From the NCBI GenBank assembly GCA_018830325.1, contig JAHJSQ010000060.1, positions 1 through 64,000 on the forward strand: a stretch of 64,000 bases of DNA. Reading direction: 5' to 3'. The notes under the pieces were generated by a model. It was not told the DNA's origin, made no database searches, and saw only the letters and a program-made list of their open reading frames with translations. Positions 10,362 through 20,410 of this stretch are shown piece after piece (positions within the stretch are counted from its first letter, which is position 1; the number at the start of each line of letters is the position of its first letter). The stretch comes from Gammaproteobacteria bacterium. GTDB lineage: Bacteria; Pseudomonadota; Gammaproteobacteria; Methylococcales; Methylomonadaceae. Position numbers and translations under genes: made by a program.

Positions 10362-11734
10362 GCTTTTAGCTCCATAACTGAAGTCGCAAATTTTTCGCCG
10401 CGTTCTTTATAGCTTTTATATTGATCGAGACTCGCGCAAGCCGGAGAAAGCAATACGGTATCGCCTTCATCGGCAATTTCAGCAGCAATTTTTACCGCCC
10501 GGGCGACATTTTCAGCTTTATAAATGGGCACGCTGTTATTCAATGCTTGCTCGATTAAAGGCCCGTCCTTGCCCATTAGAATCACGCTTTTTGCTTGGCG
10601 CTTGATCGCCGGGACTAATTCGTTCATGTCCGCGCCCTTTGCATCGCCACCTGCTATCAAAATCACCTGCCGGGTATAACCTTCTAATGCCGCAACGCAG
10701 GCACCGATATTCGTTGCCTTTGAATCGTTGACCCAAGTGATACCGTTTTTAACGGCAACTCGCTGCATGCGATGATCTAAACCTTTAAATTTTTTTAATG
10801 CTTTGCACATCGACTGTTCGTCCAAACCGATCGCCGCACCCAACGCTATTGCCGCCAATGCGTTCGCGGCATTATGCAGTCCTTCAAGCGGCAACTCGTC
10901 CAGCGTCATCAAACGCTTGTCATTCCGCATCAAAAATCCTTTATGGCCATCCCAAGACAAATGAAACTCCGCCTCGCTATTAATCGCAAAAGTCGACATT
11001 TTCCGACCCGGCACGGCCATATCGATAACCAAGGGGTCGTCGGCGTTCAAAACCATTGCCCCGGTGCCCCGAAATATTTTTTGTTTTTCCCGAGCATATT
11101 CAGCAACATTGCTATATCGGTCCAGATGATCGGGCGATATATTCAACACTGTCGCTGCAGAAGCATTCAGTATCTCGGTACGTTCCAATTGAAAACTGGA
11201 TAATTCCAAAATATAAAGTTCGATATCCGGTCCCAATAAGTCCAACGCAGGCGTACCCAAGTTGCCTCCGACGGCCGCTTTTTTTCCGCTTTCCTTTGCC
11301 ATTGCACCGAGCATGGTCGTAACGGTACTTTTACCGTTCGATCCGGTAATCGCAACGATCGGCGCCGCAACACAAGCCGCCAACAAATCGATATCGCCGA
11401 TGATTTTAGCGCCTTGCGCATGCGCCTTGACGATCGAATCCTCACTAAGAGAAACGCCAGGACTGACAATCAAATGAGTCGCAACTTTAAAAGCATCGGC
11501 ATCGAAACCGCCGGTAAATACCGCCGCATCGGGCAGGTTTTCCAATAGCTTGTCGAGCAGCGGCGGCTTTGCCCGGCTGTCGACGATGGCAAAGCGTATC
11601 CCTTGTGTATCTAAGAAACGAGCAACCGAGAACCCCGTTTCGCCGGCTCCGACTACCAGGGCTCTAGAATTGATCGAATCCAGACCAAACTTTTCGGCTA
11701 AAGCCGTGGCTGTATTGACTGCATTCATCGTCAT
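10358..11734 (-). CDS. murD: UDP-N-acetylmuramoyl-L-alanine--D-glutamate ligase MurD
   Basis: Cytoplasmic ligase that adds D-Glu to UDP-MurNAc-L-Ala. Motifs are the N-terminal Rossmann loop [12 protein letters not shown], the P-loop [21 protein letters not shown] and GGDAKGADM. The open frame extends upstream to 11818 inside mraY. The ATG at 11734 is preferred because it makes an ATGA overlap with the mraY stop, giving 458 residues; a second ATG lies at 11728. This is a few residues longer than the E. coli enzyme. Confidence 0.96.
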   Translation of the reverse strand: MTMNAVNTATALAEKFGLDSINSRALVVGAGETGFSVARFLDTQGIRFAIVDSRAKPPLLDKLLENLPDAAVFTGGFDADAFKVATHLIVSPGVSLSEDSIVKAHAQGAKIIGDIDLLAACVAAPIVAITGSNGKSTVTTMLGAMAKESGKKAAVGGNLGTPALDLLGPDIELYILELSSFQLERTEILNASAATVLNISPDHLDRYSNVAEYAREKQKIFRGTGAMVLNADDPLVIDMAVPGRKMSTFAINSEAEFHLSWDGHKGFLMRNDKRLMTLDELPLEGLHNAANALAAIALGAAIGLDEQSMCKALKKFKGLDHRMQRVAVKNGITWVNDSKATNIGACVAALEGYTRQVILIAGGDAKGADMNELVPAIKRQAKSVILMGKDGPLIEQALNNSVPIYKAENVARAVKIAAEIADEGDTVLLSPACASLDQYKSYKERGEKFATSVMELKA

Positions 11735-12813
11735 CTCAACTTCAAAGTCGACAAACCGATTAGTACTAAAATAAAGGTAATGATCCAAAACCTGACGATA
11801 ACGCGCGGCTCCGGCCAACCTTTCAATTCAAAGTGATGATGAATCGGCGCCATGCGAAACACGCGTTTACCGGTCATTTTGAATGACGCGACTTGTATAA
11901 TCACCGACAGGGTTTCCATCACGAATACGCCGCCCATAATCACCAAAACAATTTCCTGTCTAACCAGCACCGCCAAGACACCCAGCGCCGCGCCAAGCGA
12001 CAGAGCGCCGACATCGCCCATGAACACCATGGCAGGATAGGTGTTGAACCACAAAAAACCTAGCCCGGCGCCGATTAACGCAGCGCAAAACACGATCAAT
12101 TCGCCCGAATTCGGTAAAAACGGGATCGCCAAATATTTCGCAAACTCGACATGGCCCGACAAATAGGCGAATACCCCAAGTCCTGCCGCCACCATGATAG
12201 TCGGCATAATCGCCAAGCCATCCAAGCCATCGGTCAAATTCACCGCATTGCTGCTTCCGACGATGACAAAATAAGTCATGACAATATATAGCCACCCCAT
12301 TTCGATACCGACATCTTTGAAAAAAGGCACGATGAATTGAGTCTCTGCCGGTGCGCTTGCTGTGACAAACAAGTAGACGGCTGCACTCATTCCGATTAGC
12401 GATTGCCAAAAATATTTGGCCTTGGCCGACAACCCGTCGCTATTACCCAGCATGACTTTTTTATAATCGTCGACAAAACCGATGATGCCGAAGCCCATCG
12501 TAACGATAAAAATCACCCAGACATAACGGTTGTCGAGATTACTCCATAACAAGGTACTAATGCCAACCGCAACCAGTATTAATGCACCGCCCATCGTCGG
12601 CGTTCCGGCTTTGTCGAAATGCGTTTTAGGCCCATCCGTGCGCACACATTGACCGATTTTTCTTCTGGTCAATTTTTTGATCATGAACGGCCCGATCACC
12701 AGCGAGATAATCAACGCGGTGAGCGCACCCAAAATGGCCCGCATCGTCAAATATTGAAAAACCCGAAACGCGCTATCGAGCGTCATCAAATATTCGGTTA
12801 AATAAAGTAACAT
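11731..12813 (-). CDS. mraY: Phospho-MurNAc-pentapeptide translocase MraY
   Basis: Integral membrane enzyme that transfers phospho-MurNAc-pentapeptide to undecaprenyl phosphate, forming lipid I. At 360 residues it equals the E. coli length, with about ten membrane helices. Active-site motifs are visible: [25 protein letters not shown] and the C-terminal HHHFELKGW. The [15 protein letters not shown] cytoplasmic loop is typical. Its start lies immediately after murF (1-bp gap), and its stop overlaps murD. Confidence 0.99.
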   Translation of the reverse strand: MLLYLTEYLMTLDSAFRVFQYLTMRAILGALTALIISLVIGPFMIKKLTRRKIGQCVRTDGPKTHFDKAGTPTMGGALILVAVGISTLLWSNLDNRYVWVIFIVTMGFGIIGFVDDYKKVMLGNSDGLSAKAKYFWQSLIGMSAAVYLFVTASAPAETQFIVPFFKDVGIEMGWLYIVMTYFVIVGSSNAVNLTDGLDGLAIMPTIMVAAGLGVFAYLSGHVEFAKYLAIPFLPNSGELIVFCAALIGAGLGFLWFNTYPAMVFMGDVGALSLGAALGVLAVLVRQEIVLVIMGGVFVMETLSVIIQVASFKMTGKRVFRMAPIHHHFELKGWPEPRVIVRFWIITFILVLIGLSTLKLR

Positions 12814-12814
12814 T

Positions 12815-14176
12815 CTATTTCCTGTAATTCTCTACGATGGCTCCGACCACACGTTCCATGCGCTGGGTCCTCGACCCTTTAACTAGTAAGGTTTCATGAC
12901 CGTTCATTTCGCGCTTCAAAGCTTCTGTCAATTCATCTTGTGTTTCGTAAAAAATGCCTCCTTCACCAAAAGACTGCACGGTATTCCGAGCGTCGGATCC
13001 GGTCGCGAACAGCCTTTTTACACCAATCGTTTTCATGTCTTCGCCCATTTCGCGGTGTATTTCTGCGCTTTCGGGTCCCAGTTCGCCAAAGGCCCCCAAA
13101 ACCACCCAGGGCTCACCGCCGCATTCGATCAACACATCGAGCCCCGCCTTCAGCGATGCCGAGTTAGCGTTGTAGGTATCATCGATCACGATATTGCCCT
13201 GACGCCCGACCAGCGGCTGTAAACGCCCGGTAACCGGATGCACCTTTTCCAGTCCTTGTTTGATCGTCATCGGCTCAAAACCCAATGCGGTAGCGGCGGC
13301 ACCTGCGGCCAAGGCATTCAGTACATTATGCCGGCCGGCCAATTTGAGCCGCATCGGATAACGCACCGAACCATGAACCCATTCGAAAGCTGTCGCAAAT
13401 TCGCCGTTTTCGATACGCGTTATGATGTTTTCGGCACGAATATCGGCGCCTGGCTTTAACCCGAACGACAATACCTTGCGTGTTCCTGCCAACTCCAGCC
13501 AATAACCGAAATAAGTATCGTCATGGTTCAGCACGGCCGTCCCATCCGATCCGAGAGAGCCAATAATTTCGCCCTTCGCTCGAGCGATGCCGTCGACACT
13601 GCCGAAGCCTTCTAAATGCGCGGGACCGACATTGCAAATAATCGTCACATGCGGCTTGGCATATCGACTGGTATAGGCAATTTCACCGGCATGATTCGCG
13701 CCCATTTCGATCACCGCATAGCGATGCTCTGCGCTCATCCTCATTAAGGTCAACGGCACACCGATGTCATTGTTCAAGTTGCCTTGGGTATAAAGAACAG
13801 GACCTTGCCCCCCCAATATCGCGGCGGTCATTTCTTTGACCGTGGTTTTGCCATTGCTGCCGGTAATGCCGACCACACGCGCGGATTGTCTGTTCCGCCA
13901 AAAACCAGCCAATTCAGCCAAAGCCAGGCGGGTATCGTGCACTACGACAACCGGCATCGCCACCTCAACCTTACGGCTTAGGATCGCCGCGGCCGCTCCG
14001 GCCTGCTCGGCATTGCCGGCAAAATCATTGCCATCGAATCGCTCGCCTTTGATCGCGCAATAGAGACTGCCCGGTTCGATGGTGCGCGTGTCAATACTGA
14101 CTCCCGTAACGACCTGATCCTCGCCGAATAGAACTCCACCGACACAATTCGCGATTTCGCTCAACATTAATTTCAT
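12815..14176 (-). CDS. murF: UDP-MurNAc-tripeptide--D-Ala-D-Ala ligase MurF
   Basis: Adds the D-Ala-D-Ala dipeptide to UDP-MurNAc-tripeptide, finishing the soluble precursor. The 453-residue protein has [20 protein letters not shown] in the N-terminal domain. The P-loop [30 protein letters not shown] and [13 protein letters not shown] are further family signatures. An ATGA overlap couples it to murE (14173-14176). Confidence 0.98.
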   Translation of the reverse strand: MKLMLSEIANCVGGVLFGEDQVVTGVSIDTRTIEPGSLYCAIKGERFDGNDFAGNAEQAGAAAAILSRKVEVAMPVVVVHDTRLALAELAGFWRNRQSARVVGITGSNGKTTVKEMTAAILGGQGPVLYTQGNLNNDIGVPLTLMRMSAEHRYAVIEMGANHAGEIAYTSRYAKPHVTIICNVGPAHLEGFGSVDGIARAKGEIIGSLGSDGTAVLNHDDTYFGYWLELAGTRKVLSFGLKPGADIRAENIITRIENGEFATAFEWVHGSVRYPMRLKLAGRHNVLNALAAGAAATALGFEPMTIKQGLEKVHPVTGRLQPLVGRQGNIVIDDTYNANSASLKAGLDVLIECGGEPWVVLGAFGELGPESAEIHREMGEDMKTIGVKRLFATGSDARNTVQSFGEGGIFYETQDELTEALKREMNGHETLLVKGSRTQRMERVVGAIVENYRK

Positions 14177-15639
14177 TGCCTGGCTAACCTCAGTGCTTTT
14201 ATTACAGTCTCTCTATCGCTAAAAGGTATCTTTCGGCCTTTCACTTCTTGATATTCTTCATGACCTTTACCCGCGATCAACACACAATCGCCGGAGCCGG
14301 TCTCGCTAATCGCTGTTTGTATCGCCAGCGCCCTGTCATGAATGACGGAAACGCCGCCCGACCGACAGCCCTCCATAATGGCTTCGACAATCATTTCCGG
14401 GGCTTCTCCGCGCGGGTTGTCATCTGTCAAAATAACCCGGTCAGCCCACTGTTGTGCAATACTGCCCATTTGCGACCGCTTGCCCTCATCGCGATCGCCG
14501 CCGCAGCCGAATACGATCGTCAATTTTTTTTCGCATTGCTTACGAAGTCCCTTCAATACTTTTTCAAGAGCATCCGGCGTATGCGCATAGTCGACAAAAA
14601 CCCATGGCTCATCGTCGCCGCCATAACGCTCCATGCGCCCTGGGATCGCTTGTAAGCTTTCGATTTTGATAGCCGCTTCGTCAAAACCCATGCCGGAAGC
14701 CAATAACGTGGTAAAAACCGTCACCGCATTTTCCGCGTTGAATTCACCAAATAAAGGGATACAAACTTTTTTTTGTCGATCCCGCCAGCTCAAGTTAAGC
14801 TCGATTCCTAATAATGTCTGACGAAGCGAATCGCCGAGAACCGATTCGCCATAGGGTAAGGTTTTGCCTCGGAGACTGCCGACCCATACGAGCACACCGT
14901 CGGGAACCGCTGCCAGCACTTGCTGACTGTAGGCATCATCCAAATTGATCACGGCAAACTTCACACCAGGCATTGCCAACAACTTTAATTTGGCTTGAAC
15001 ATACCGCTCCATCGAGCCGTGATAATCCAAATGATCGCGACTGATATTCGTATAAACGACCCCTTGAAAACGGATACCGTTCACTCGTCCCTGCTCTAAG
15101 CCATGCGAGGAAACTTCCATCGCAACCGCCGCCAGTCGGTCGTCGACCAAATTCGCCAGCATGCATTGAATCGCCAATGCATCCGGGGTCGTATTGATCG
15201 TTTGGTGTAAGCGCCCCCAAACTCCCCAACCTAAGGTACCGATAATCCCGCATCGATCCAAGGCTTGAGCTAAAAACTGGCTGCACGAAGTTTTTCCGTT
15301 AGTGCCGGTTATTCCAATCACATGCAATCGACCGGACGGATCGCCGTAGAATCGGCTTGCGATCTCTCCCAACTTCATATTCAGATCTTCGACCGCGATA
15401 AATGGCACGTCACGATGATCAACGTCTAACCATTCGCTCGTCCCACGAGGCTCATAGAACACCGCACTTGCCCCGAGGTCGAGAGCTTGGCGAACATGCG
15501 CCAAGCCATGCTGCCTAACGCCTTGCACGGCGATGAACACGTCGCCCGGTTTAATATTGCGACTATTCAGAGATAACCCTTGAACGGTGATATCCGCTCC
15601 GGTCCGTGCATTTCCCGAGAGCAGGTCTGCTAATTTCAT
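14173..15639 (-). CDS. murE: UDP-MurNAc-L-Ala-D-Glu--meso-diaminopimelate ligase MurE
   Basis: Adds the third stem residue. The DDNPRGEAP motif near residue 405 is the meso-DAP recognition signature, so the peptidoglycan is of the meso-DAP type. Other motifs are the P-loop GITGTNGKTSCSQF, EVSSHGLEQGR, and VFVDYAHTPDALEKVL. The 488-residue length is normal. It is linked by ATGA overlaps to ftsI upstream (15636-15639) and murF downstream. Confidence 0.98.
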   Translation of the reverse strand: MKLADLLSGNARTGADITVQGLSLNSRNIKPGDVFIAVQGVRQHGLAHVRQALDLGASAVFYEPRGTSEWLDVDHRDVPFIAVEDLNMKLGEIASRFYGDPSGRLHVIGITGTNGKTSCSQFLAQALDRCGIIGTLGWGVWGRLHQTINTTPDALAIQCMLANLVDDRLAAVAMEVSSHGLEQGRVNGIRFQGVVYTNISRDHLDYHGSMERYVQAKLKLLAMPGVKFAVINLDDAYSQQVLAAVPDGVLVWVGSLRGKTLPYGESVLGDSLRQTLLGIELNLSWRDRQKKVCIPLFGEFNAENAVTVFTTLLASGMGFDEAAIKIESLQAIPGRMERYGGDDEPWVFVDYAHTPDALEKVLKGLRKQCEKKLTIVFGCGGDRDEGKRSQMGSIAQQWADRVILTDDNPRGEAPEMIVEAIMEGCRSGGVSVIHDRALAIQTAISETGSGDCVLIAGKGHEEYQEVKGRKIPFSDRETVIKALRLARQ

Positions 15640-17375
15640 TGCGCTACGAGATCCGGGCTTTTGCTGATCAAAACCGGCATGGTTTCTTCTTGGTCCGGCG
15701 CGACATCGAGTATTCTCAGCGCACCGGCCATTACCTTGGAAAATACGGGACCTGCCACCGCACCTCCGTAATAAGCACCAGCCGAGGGTTCATCCACCAT
15801 CACCGCGATCACGACGCGCGGATCGCTAGCCGGTGCCATACCGACAAAAATCGATAAATATTTTTTTTCTTTATAGCCGCCCTCGCCGGCTTTTTTAGCC
15901 GTTCCGGTTTTGCCTGCGACTCGATAGCCATCGACTCTAGCCTGATAGGCGGTACCGTCTTTCAACACTACTTGCTCCAGCATGGTTCTAATCAATTGGG
16001 CCGTTTTCTCGGAAAACACACGTTTGGCTTCGGGGTCCTGATCGCGCTTCAACAAACTAACCGAATGCAGCACGCCGTTATCGGCCAATGCCGTATAAGC
16101 CCTTGCCAACTGCAACACCGAAGCATTCATGCCGTAGCCGAACGATATGGTCGCCTGTGCGAATTGATTCCACCGCTGGTAATCCAGCACGCTACCACTT
16201 GCTTCCCCTGGGAAACCGATACCCGCTGCGTTGCCGAATCCCAATTGATTGTAAATGCCCCAAAAATAGTCCGGCGGCATCTCTAGTGCGACAATGCTGG
16301 TTGCAACATTGCTTGATTTTTTCAAGACATGCGTTAAATCGAGTGTGCCGTAGTTATGCACGTCCCTGACGACATTGCGGCCAATTCGGTATATTCCATT
16401 CGTTTCAATTTTTAAGTCGGGCTTGATGTAACCGCCGTCGAGCGCCGCTGCGATAACAAAGGGCTTGACCGTCGACCCCGGTTCGAAAACATCGGTAATC
16501 GCTCGATTTCTAAAAGCATTGCCCTTAAGGTGCGTTCGGGTATTTGGATTGAACGCAGGATGATTAGCATCGGCCAGCACCTCGCCGGTTTTTGCGTCTA
16601 AGACAACCAATGCCGCTGCTTTCGCGCGGTGCTCTAGCACTGCCGATTGCAATTCTCGATAAGCCAAATATTGAATACGCTCGTCGATACTCAACTGCAC
16701 ATTCCGTCCATCGACCGGTGCGGAGATCGCCTCGACATCACCGATAATTTGCCTTTTGCCGTCGCGAATAACCCGCTTGCTCCCGGTCGTCCCTCTCAGT
16801 ACTGAATCATAGGCAAGCTCAATACCTTCTTGACCGACATCGTCGACATTCGTAAAACCTACCAAATGTGCCGATACCGGGCCCGCCGGATAATAGCGTT
16901 TAAATTCCCGCTCGAAATAAACACCTGGAACATCTAATGCTTTTACTTGCGCTGCCAAATGCGGATTGATGCGCCGTTTAACATAAGCAAATCGCCGCTT
17001 AGTACCTGGCACGATCATGTTTTTAATTTTCTTATCGGGCAACTCAAGAAGCTTTTCCATTTGCCCGATTGCAGCCGGTTCGGCACCCGCGAGTTCTTGC
17101 GGATTCACCCAAATCGATTGAACCGGCGTGCTGATCGCCAATGGTTCGCCGTTTCGATCCAGTATCATACCTCGATAAGCAGACACCGATACCGAACTGA
17201 CATGACGCATGTCGCCCTGCTGCTTGAGAAATTGCTTTCTCAATACTTGCAGATCGAAGGCCCGAACAGCCAGCAATCCCATAGCTCCAAGCATAAAAAC
17301 CAGTAAGACTTTACGCCTGACGGTAAAGTCCGTTTCCGGCTCACCCTTTTTTTTACGCGTTGAAAAACCGTGCAT
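15636..17375 (-). CDS. ftsI: Septal peptidoglycan transpeptidase FtsI (PBP3)
   Basis: Bitopic class B penicillin-binding protein that crosslinks septal peptidoglycan with FtsW. The 579-residue product has a transmembrane segment at about residues 25-42 (KVLLVFMLGAMGLLAVRAF), then the N-terminal pedestal (RGMILDRNGEPLA). The catalytic domain has the active-site SxxK in EPGSTVKPF, SSNV and KTGT. The start codon directly abuts the ftsL stop (TAGATG). The C-terminal tail ending KSPDLVAQ is unremarkable. Confidence 0.98.
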   Translation of the reverse strand: MHGFSTRKKKGEPETDFTVRRKVLLVFMLGAMGLLAVRAFDLQVLRKQFLKQQGDMRHVSSVSVSAYRGMILDRNGEPLAISTPVQSIWVNPQELAGAEPAAIGQMEKLLELPDKKIKNMIVPGTKRRFAYVKRRINPHLAAQVKALDVPGVYFEREFKRYYPAGPVSAHLVGFTNVDDVGQEGIELAYDSVLRGTTGSKRVIRDGKRQIIGDVEAISAPVDGRNVQLSIDERIQYLAYRELQSAVLEHRAKAAALVVLDAKTGEVLADANHPAFNPNTRTHLKGNAFRNRAITDVFEPGSTVKPFVIAAALDGGYIKPDLKIETNGIYRIGRNVVRDVHNYGTLDLTHVLKKSSNVATSIVALEMPPDYFWGIYNQLGFGNAAGIGFPGEASGSVLDYQRWNQFAQATISFGYGMNASVLQLARAYTALADNGVLHSVSLLKRDQDPEAKRVFSEKTAQLIRTMLEQVVLKDGTAYQARVDGYRVAGKTGTAKKAGEGGYKEKKYLSIFVGMAPASDPRVVIAVMVDEPSAGAYYGGAVAGPVFSKVMAGALRILDVAPDQEETMPVLISKSPDLVAQ

Positions 17376-17654
17376 CTAAGGCTTTAAATAAATAATTTTG
17401 TCTCGTTCCGGCATGATCAGTTTTAGCTTATCCCGAGCAATTTGTTCGACTCGATTTTCTTCCGCTAATGTCGTCAACTCCAACTGTAATTGCCCCCACT
17501 CCACTTCGTATCGATCCAGCTCGCGCTCTTGTTGCTGTATTTCAACAAACAGCAATCGAGACTGATACTTGCTGTAAATGACCCCAAGTGCAGACCCCAG
17601 TAATAACAGCAACAAACCAGCCAAGGATAAAATAGCGCCCCTGGTTTCCGTCAC
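17376..17654 (-). CDS. ftsL: Cell division protein FtsL
   Basis: Small bitopic divisome subunit that pairs with FtsB through a coiled coil and signals to FtsWI. The 92-residue protein has one transmembrane helix at about residues 8-28 (a leucine-rich stretch). A heptad-rich periplasmic region follows (about 30-75), ending in the RVEQIARDKLKLIMP box typical of FtsL. It starts in an ATGA overlap with rsmH and ends exactly at the ftsI start. Confidence 0.95.
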   Translation of the reverse strand: MTETRGAILSLAGLLLLLLGSALGVIYSKYQSRLLFVEIQQQERELDRYEVEWGQLQLELTTLAEENRVEQIARDKLKLIMPERDKIIYLKP

Positions 17655-18577
17655 AACCGCTCCGCTACGCGCATGATTGCGCTTCTTGCCCGTGGATTTT
17701 TCGCCACCTCGTCTCCATCAGCTTTAATCGCCTTGCCGACTTTGCGCAAAATACCCTTCTTTATCTCAGATTCCATAATCGGCAATCTACCTGGATCGTG
17801 CTTGGCACCTGACTCAGCGCGGATAAAGCGTTTGGTAATTCGATCCTCCAATGAATGAAACGAGATCACAACCAGGCGTCCTCCGGGTTTCAATACATCG
17901 ACAGCCTGTTCCAAACCGCTTTTCAATTCTTCGAGCTCTCGATTGACCGCAATCCGAATTGCTTGAAAAGTCCGGGTTGCAGGGTGTTTATGCTTTTCTC
18001 TAACAGGCACACTGTTTACAATTAGCTCGGCAAGTTGCCGCGTCGTCGATAGCGGTTGCTCCCGGCGTTGTTCGACAATGGCGCGAGCAATTCGACGTGC
18101 AAAACGCTCTTCCCCGAATTCGAATAACACTTGAACCAAATCGCGCTCATCGACTTCGGCCAACCATTGTGCTGCAGACAAACCCGAGCGATGATCCATA
18201 CGCATATCTAAAGGGCCGTCATATAAAAAACTAAACCCCCGTTCGGGGGTATCCAATTGCGGCGACGAGACGCCTAAGTCCATTAGCAGGCCATCCACCC
18301 GCCCTTGCACATTTTCCTGTTCGGCGATAGCTTGTAATGACGAAAAGCATGCATGATGCAGGCTAAAACGCTTATCGCTCGCTATTTCTCGCGCCCATTC
18401 CGATTGAATCGCATCGGCATCCCGGTCTAAGGCGAGTAAGCGGCCGGAAGGACCTAACCGATTTAAAATCCCCCGGCTGTGTCCGCCACGCCCAAACGTA
18501 CAATCGATATAAATGCCATCGGCTTTAATGGCAAGCGCCTGTAACGCTTCCGAAAACAATACGGGCAAATGCTCCAT
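17651..18577 (-). CDS. rsmH: 16S rRNA (cytosine1402-N4)-methyltransferase RsmH
   Basis: SAM-dependent methyltransferase acting on C1402 in the ribosomal P site, formerly MraW. The 308-residue protein has the SAM-binding TFGRGGHSRGIL and DLGVSSPQLDTPERGFSF. ATRTFQAIRIAVNRELEEL and VISFHSLEDR are further conserved stretches. It lies between mraZ and ftsL, its conserved place. A gap of about 110 bp separates it from mraZ. Confidence 0.98.
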   Translation of the reverse strand: MEHLPVLFSEALQALAIKADGIYIDCTFGRGGHSRGILNRLGPSGRLLALDRDADAIQSEWAREIASDKRFSLHHACFSSLQAIAEQENVQGRVDGLLMDLGVSSPQLDTPERGFSFLYDGPLDMRMDHRSGLSAAQWLAEVDERDLVQVLFEFGEERFARRIARAIVEQRREQPLSTTRQLAELIVNSVPVREKHKHPATRTFQAIRIAVNRELEELKSGLEQAVDVLKPGGRLVVISFHSLEDRITKRFIRAESGAKHDPGRLPIMESEIKKGILRKVGKAIKADGDEVAKNPRARSAIMRVAERL

Positions 18578-18691
18578 TGAATAAATCTCCCGTATTAACC
18601 CGGCCCTAACATTTGGCGAGGAAAAGAATTAAAATTTAATGATCATATTCAATGCCATAATCCACAGTCACTACAAATTATTAAGGCTGGG

Positions 18692-19159
18692 TTAAAAAGA
18701 CAAAGAACCTAGTTCTTCGAGACCTTCGGTATCGTCGCTATTCATCCATTCGGCTTCCTTGGCATTCCATGCCTCCTCATTCCATATTTCGAATTTGTTC
18801 AATTGCCCGACTAACATAATTTTCTTGTCCATGCCGGCAAAGGTTCTCAATTTTTCCGGTAACAATACCCGGCCTTGCGCATCCATTTCACATTCTGTCG
18901 CGTTTCCGATTAAGAATCTCTTGAGCTTCGTCAACATTTTATTCAAGGTCGGCTTCTTAAGAATTGCTTGCTCGACTTTATCCCACTCCGGCAACGGATA
19001 GAGCCACAAACAGCCGCTCTCTCCGACACAATGCTCATTGACCGCAACCGTGACAATCAATTGGCGATCACAACTTTCCATCAACTCCTCCCGATATTTA
19101 GTCGGAATTGCAAAACGCCCTTTCGCGTCAAGATTGATTGGATTGATGCCTCTTAACAA
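18692..19159 (-). CDS. mraZ: Transcriptional regulator MraZ
   Basis: First gene of the division cluster. MraZ is a DNA-binding protein of the AbrB/SpoVT fold that forms rings and binds repeats in its own promoter. Two MraZ repeats are visible: INLDAKGRFAIPTKYRE and CEMDAQGRVLLPEKLR. The open frame runs upstream to 19276, but alignment to the E. coli N-terminus (MFRGATLVNLDSKGR) points to a TTG start at 19159. That gives LRGINPINLDAKGR after the initiator and 155 residues in total. A GC-rich GAGCTGGGG stretch just upstream may serve as ribosome binding site. The upstream codons fall in a repeat typical of the MraZ operator. Confidence 0.9.
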   Translation of the reverse strand: MLRGINPINLDAKGRFAIPTKYREELMESCDRQLIVTVAVNEHCVGESGCLWLYPLPEWDKVEQAILKKPTLNKMLTKLKRFLIGNATECEMDAQGRVLLPEKLRTFAGMDKKIMLVGQLNKFEIWNEEAWNAKEAEWMNSDDTEGLEELGSLSF

Positions 19160-19165
19160 GATAAG

Positions 19166-19220
19166 CCCCAGCTCGCCAAAAAAATCCCTTTTTTTCCACT
19201 TTACACCACTTTTGTTCACT
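19166..19220 (-). promoter_or_regulatory. Putative MraZ-box array (10-bp periodic repeats)
   Basis: On the minus strand, just upstream of the mraZ TTG start, boxes recur at exact 10-bp spacing: AGTGA, AGTGG, AGTGG, AAGGG, TTTGG, TGGGG. MraZ is known to bind TGGGN-type direct repeats with 10-bp period ahead of its own gene. The phase and location fit, although the boxes are degenerate. The array supports both autoregulation of the cluster and the TTG start, because these bases would otherwise be coding. Confidence 0.6.
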
Positions 19221-19460
19221 ATAGATTTCAATCTGACCTTAGTCAAGATCGATTTGAATTTAATTATTTTCGACAAGACAATGACTTATGAAAACAGAAC
19301 AAAACGCTTTGAAGAGGGCACAGCCGGAAAAATAATTTATCCGCCTTATCAGAAAGTTAATTCATAATGCTAAACAAAACTATTACCAAATAATAAGGTG
19401 TCGAATCAGAACCATCTTAGGATTAAGCAAATCCAATCCGACAAATACTGCAAAGAACTT
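19221..19460. other. Upstream region of the division cluster, no gene seen
   Basis: AT-rich DNA between the MraZ boxes and the MITE-like element. It presumably carries the promoter of the division cluster, but no single -10/-35 pair stands out. The last nine bases (19452-19460, AAAGAACTT) are repeated just beyond the element. Confidence 0.4.
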
Positions 19461-19744
19461 TAGCAATTCCCAATTTTGGGATCAAACAGGGTGTGGAGTA
19501 TGCTTGGCAAGGATGTCGGCAGCAGGGCAGATTTTTGCTCCATGCAAAATCAGCATTCACGCCATCCTTGACGTTCGAGCTACCGTCAAGCCCCCATGGA
19601 TGGGTTTACCCAGCACCTAAATTCCATAGCTCATTGGCTATGGTTAACTATTTTGGGTAATTTAGGTGCTGGGTTTACGACGTTCCTCGACAGGGATACC
19701 CCACACCCTAAATCCAGTGAGAATGCTCAAACTAGGAATTGCTG
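19461..19744. mobile_element. MITE-like element with 9-bp target duplication
   Basis: A non-coding element of about 284 bp bounded by imperfect inverted ends: TAGCAATTCCCAATTTTG on the left and the complement of CAAACTAGGAATTGCTG on the right. It is flanked on both sides by the direct repeat AAAGAACTT (19452-19460 and 19745-19753), consistent with a 9-bp target duplication. Inside is a strong nested palindrome, CCCAGCACCTAAATT (19609-19623) against its complement (19659-19674), enclosing CCATAGC/GCTATGG (19624-19643). A diverged relative of one end is at 26158-26230. No transposase gene lies inside. Confidence 0.65.
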
Positions 19745-19753
19745 AAAGAACTT

Positions 19754-20000
19754 GCTGCCACCGTAAAACTTAATCGGCAACAAATAGCCCTGAACCTGGT
19801 TTACAATATTAAAGGCATGAAAATAGGTTTTTTGTCGCACTGAGAAAGAAGAGCACTATATGGATTTTGAAAACGGTAATGCCGCTAAGGACTGAGACTA
19901 TCTGAATCCCCCATCGCTCTTGAGACTTTATACGGCGATCGGATTTAGGGGGAATGCGTCGTTATTATTTGCACAGACGCAAAAACTCGGTAATGGGAAA
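19754..20000. other. Intergenic stretch, possible transposase tail remnant
   Basis: No intact gene is seen. One frame at about 19745-19840 reads as a peptide ending in VYNIKGMK, which resembles the C-terminus of IS5-type transposases. It is interrupted by stops and too short to assign. Confidence 0.25.
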
Positions 20001-20362
20001 GAGTCGGCCTGTAAGCCGGGTTCTGTCGCGAACAGTCATTCATCTAGGCCGCAAGTCACCTTACGGCTCGAGCGATCTACCCGGGAACCGCGCGGGCCAC
20101 GCGTCTGTTCCCCTATTTGATCTTGCTCCGAGTGGGGTTTACCCTGCCACGCCTGTTGCCAGTCGCGCGGTGCGCTCTTACCGCACCATTTCACCCTTAC
20201 CCCTCACCTAGAATGAAAATTCTAGGTGAGGGGCGGTATATTTTCTGTGGCACTTTCCGTAGACTCGCGCCTCCCAGGCATTACCTGGCACTCTGCCCAA
20301 TGGAGCCCGGACTTTCCTCTCTTCTACCCGAAGGCAAAACAGCGACTGTCCGGCCGACTCTC
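20001..20362 (-). ncRNA. rnpB: RNase P RNA, bacterial class A
   Basis: Catalytic RNA of RNase P, which matures tRNA 5' ends. The minus strand reads through the conserved class A landmarks: GAGGAAAGTCCGGGCTCC near the 5' part, GGTAAGGGTGAAA and GCGGTAAGAGCGCACCGCGC in the middle. AGGGTAAACCCCACTCGGAG and GGCCTAGATGAATGACTGT follow. The ends pair as helix P1 (GAGAGTCGGCC with GGCCGACTC). The P12 region is an uninterrupted hairpin with 15-bp arms at about 20203-20236. It lies between the MITE-like element and rsmI. Confidence 0.96.
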
Positions 20363-20400
20363 GGCGGAAATTATACGTGAATTAAATACTTGACGGAAAA
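20363..20400 (-). promoter_or_regulatory. Putative rnpB promoter
   Basis: A perfect -10 hexamer TATAAT lies on the minus strand (20370-20375), seven bases before the inferred 5' end of RNase P RNA. The -35 region (TTCCGT at 17-bp spacing) is poor. Confidence 0.5.
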
Positions 20401-20410
20401 TTAATTTGCA

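Noticed and set aside
19745-19850. Transposase C-terminus
   Set aside because: A VYNIKGMK-like end is suggestive, but the frame is short and broken; it is kept only as a low-confidence note.
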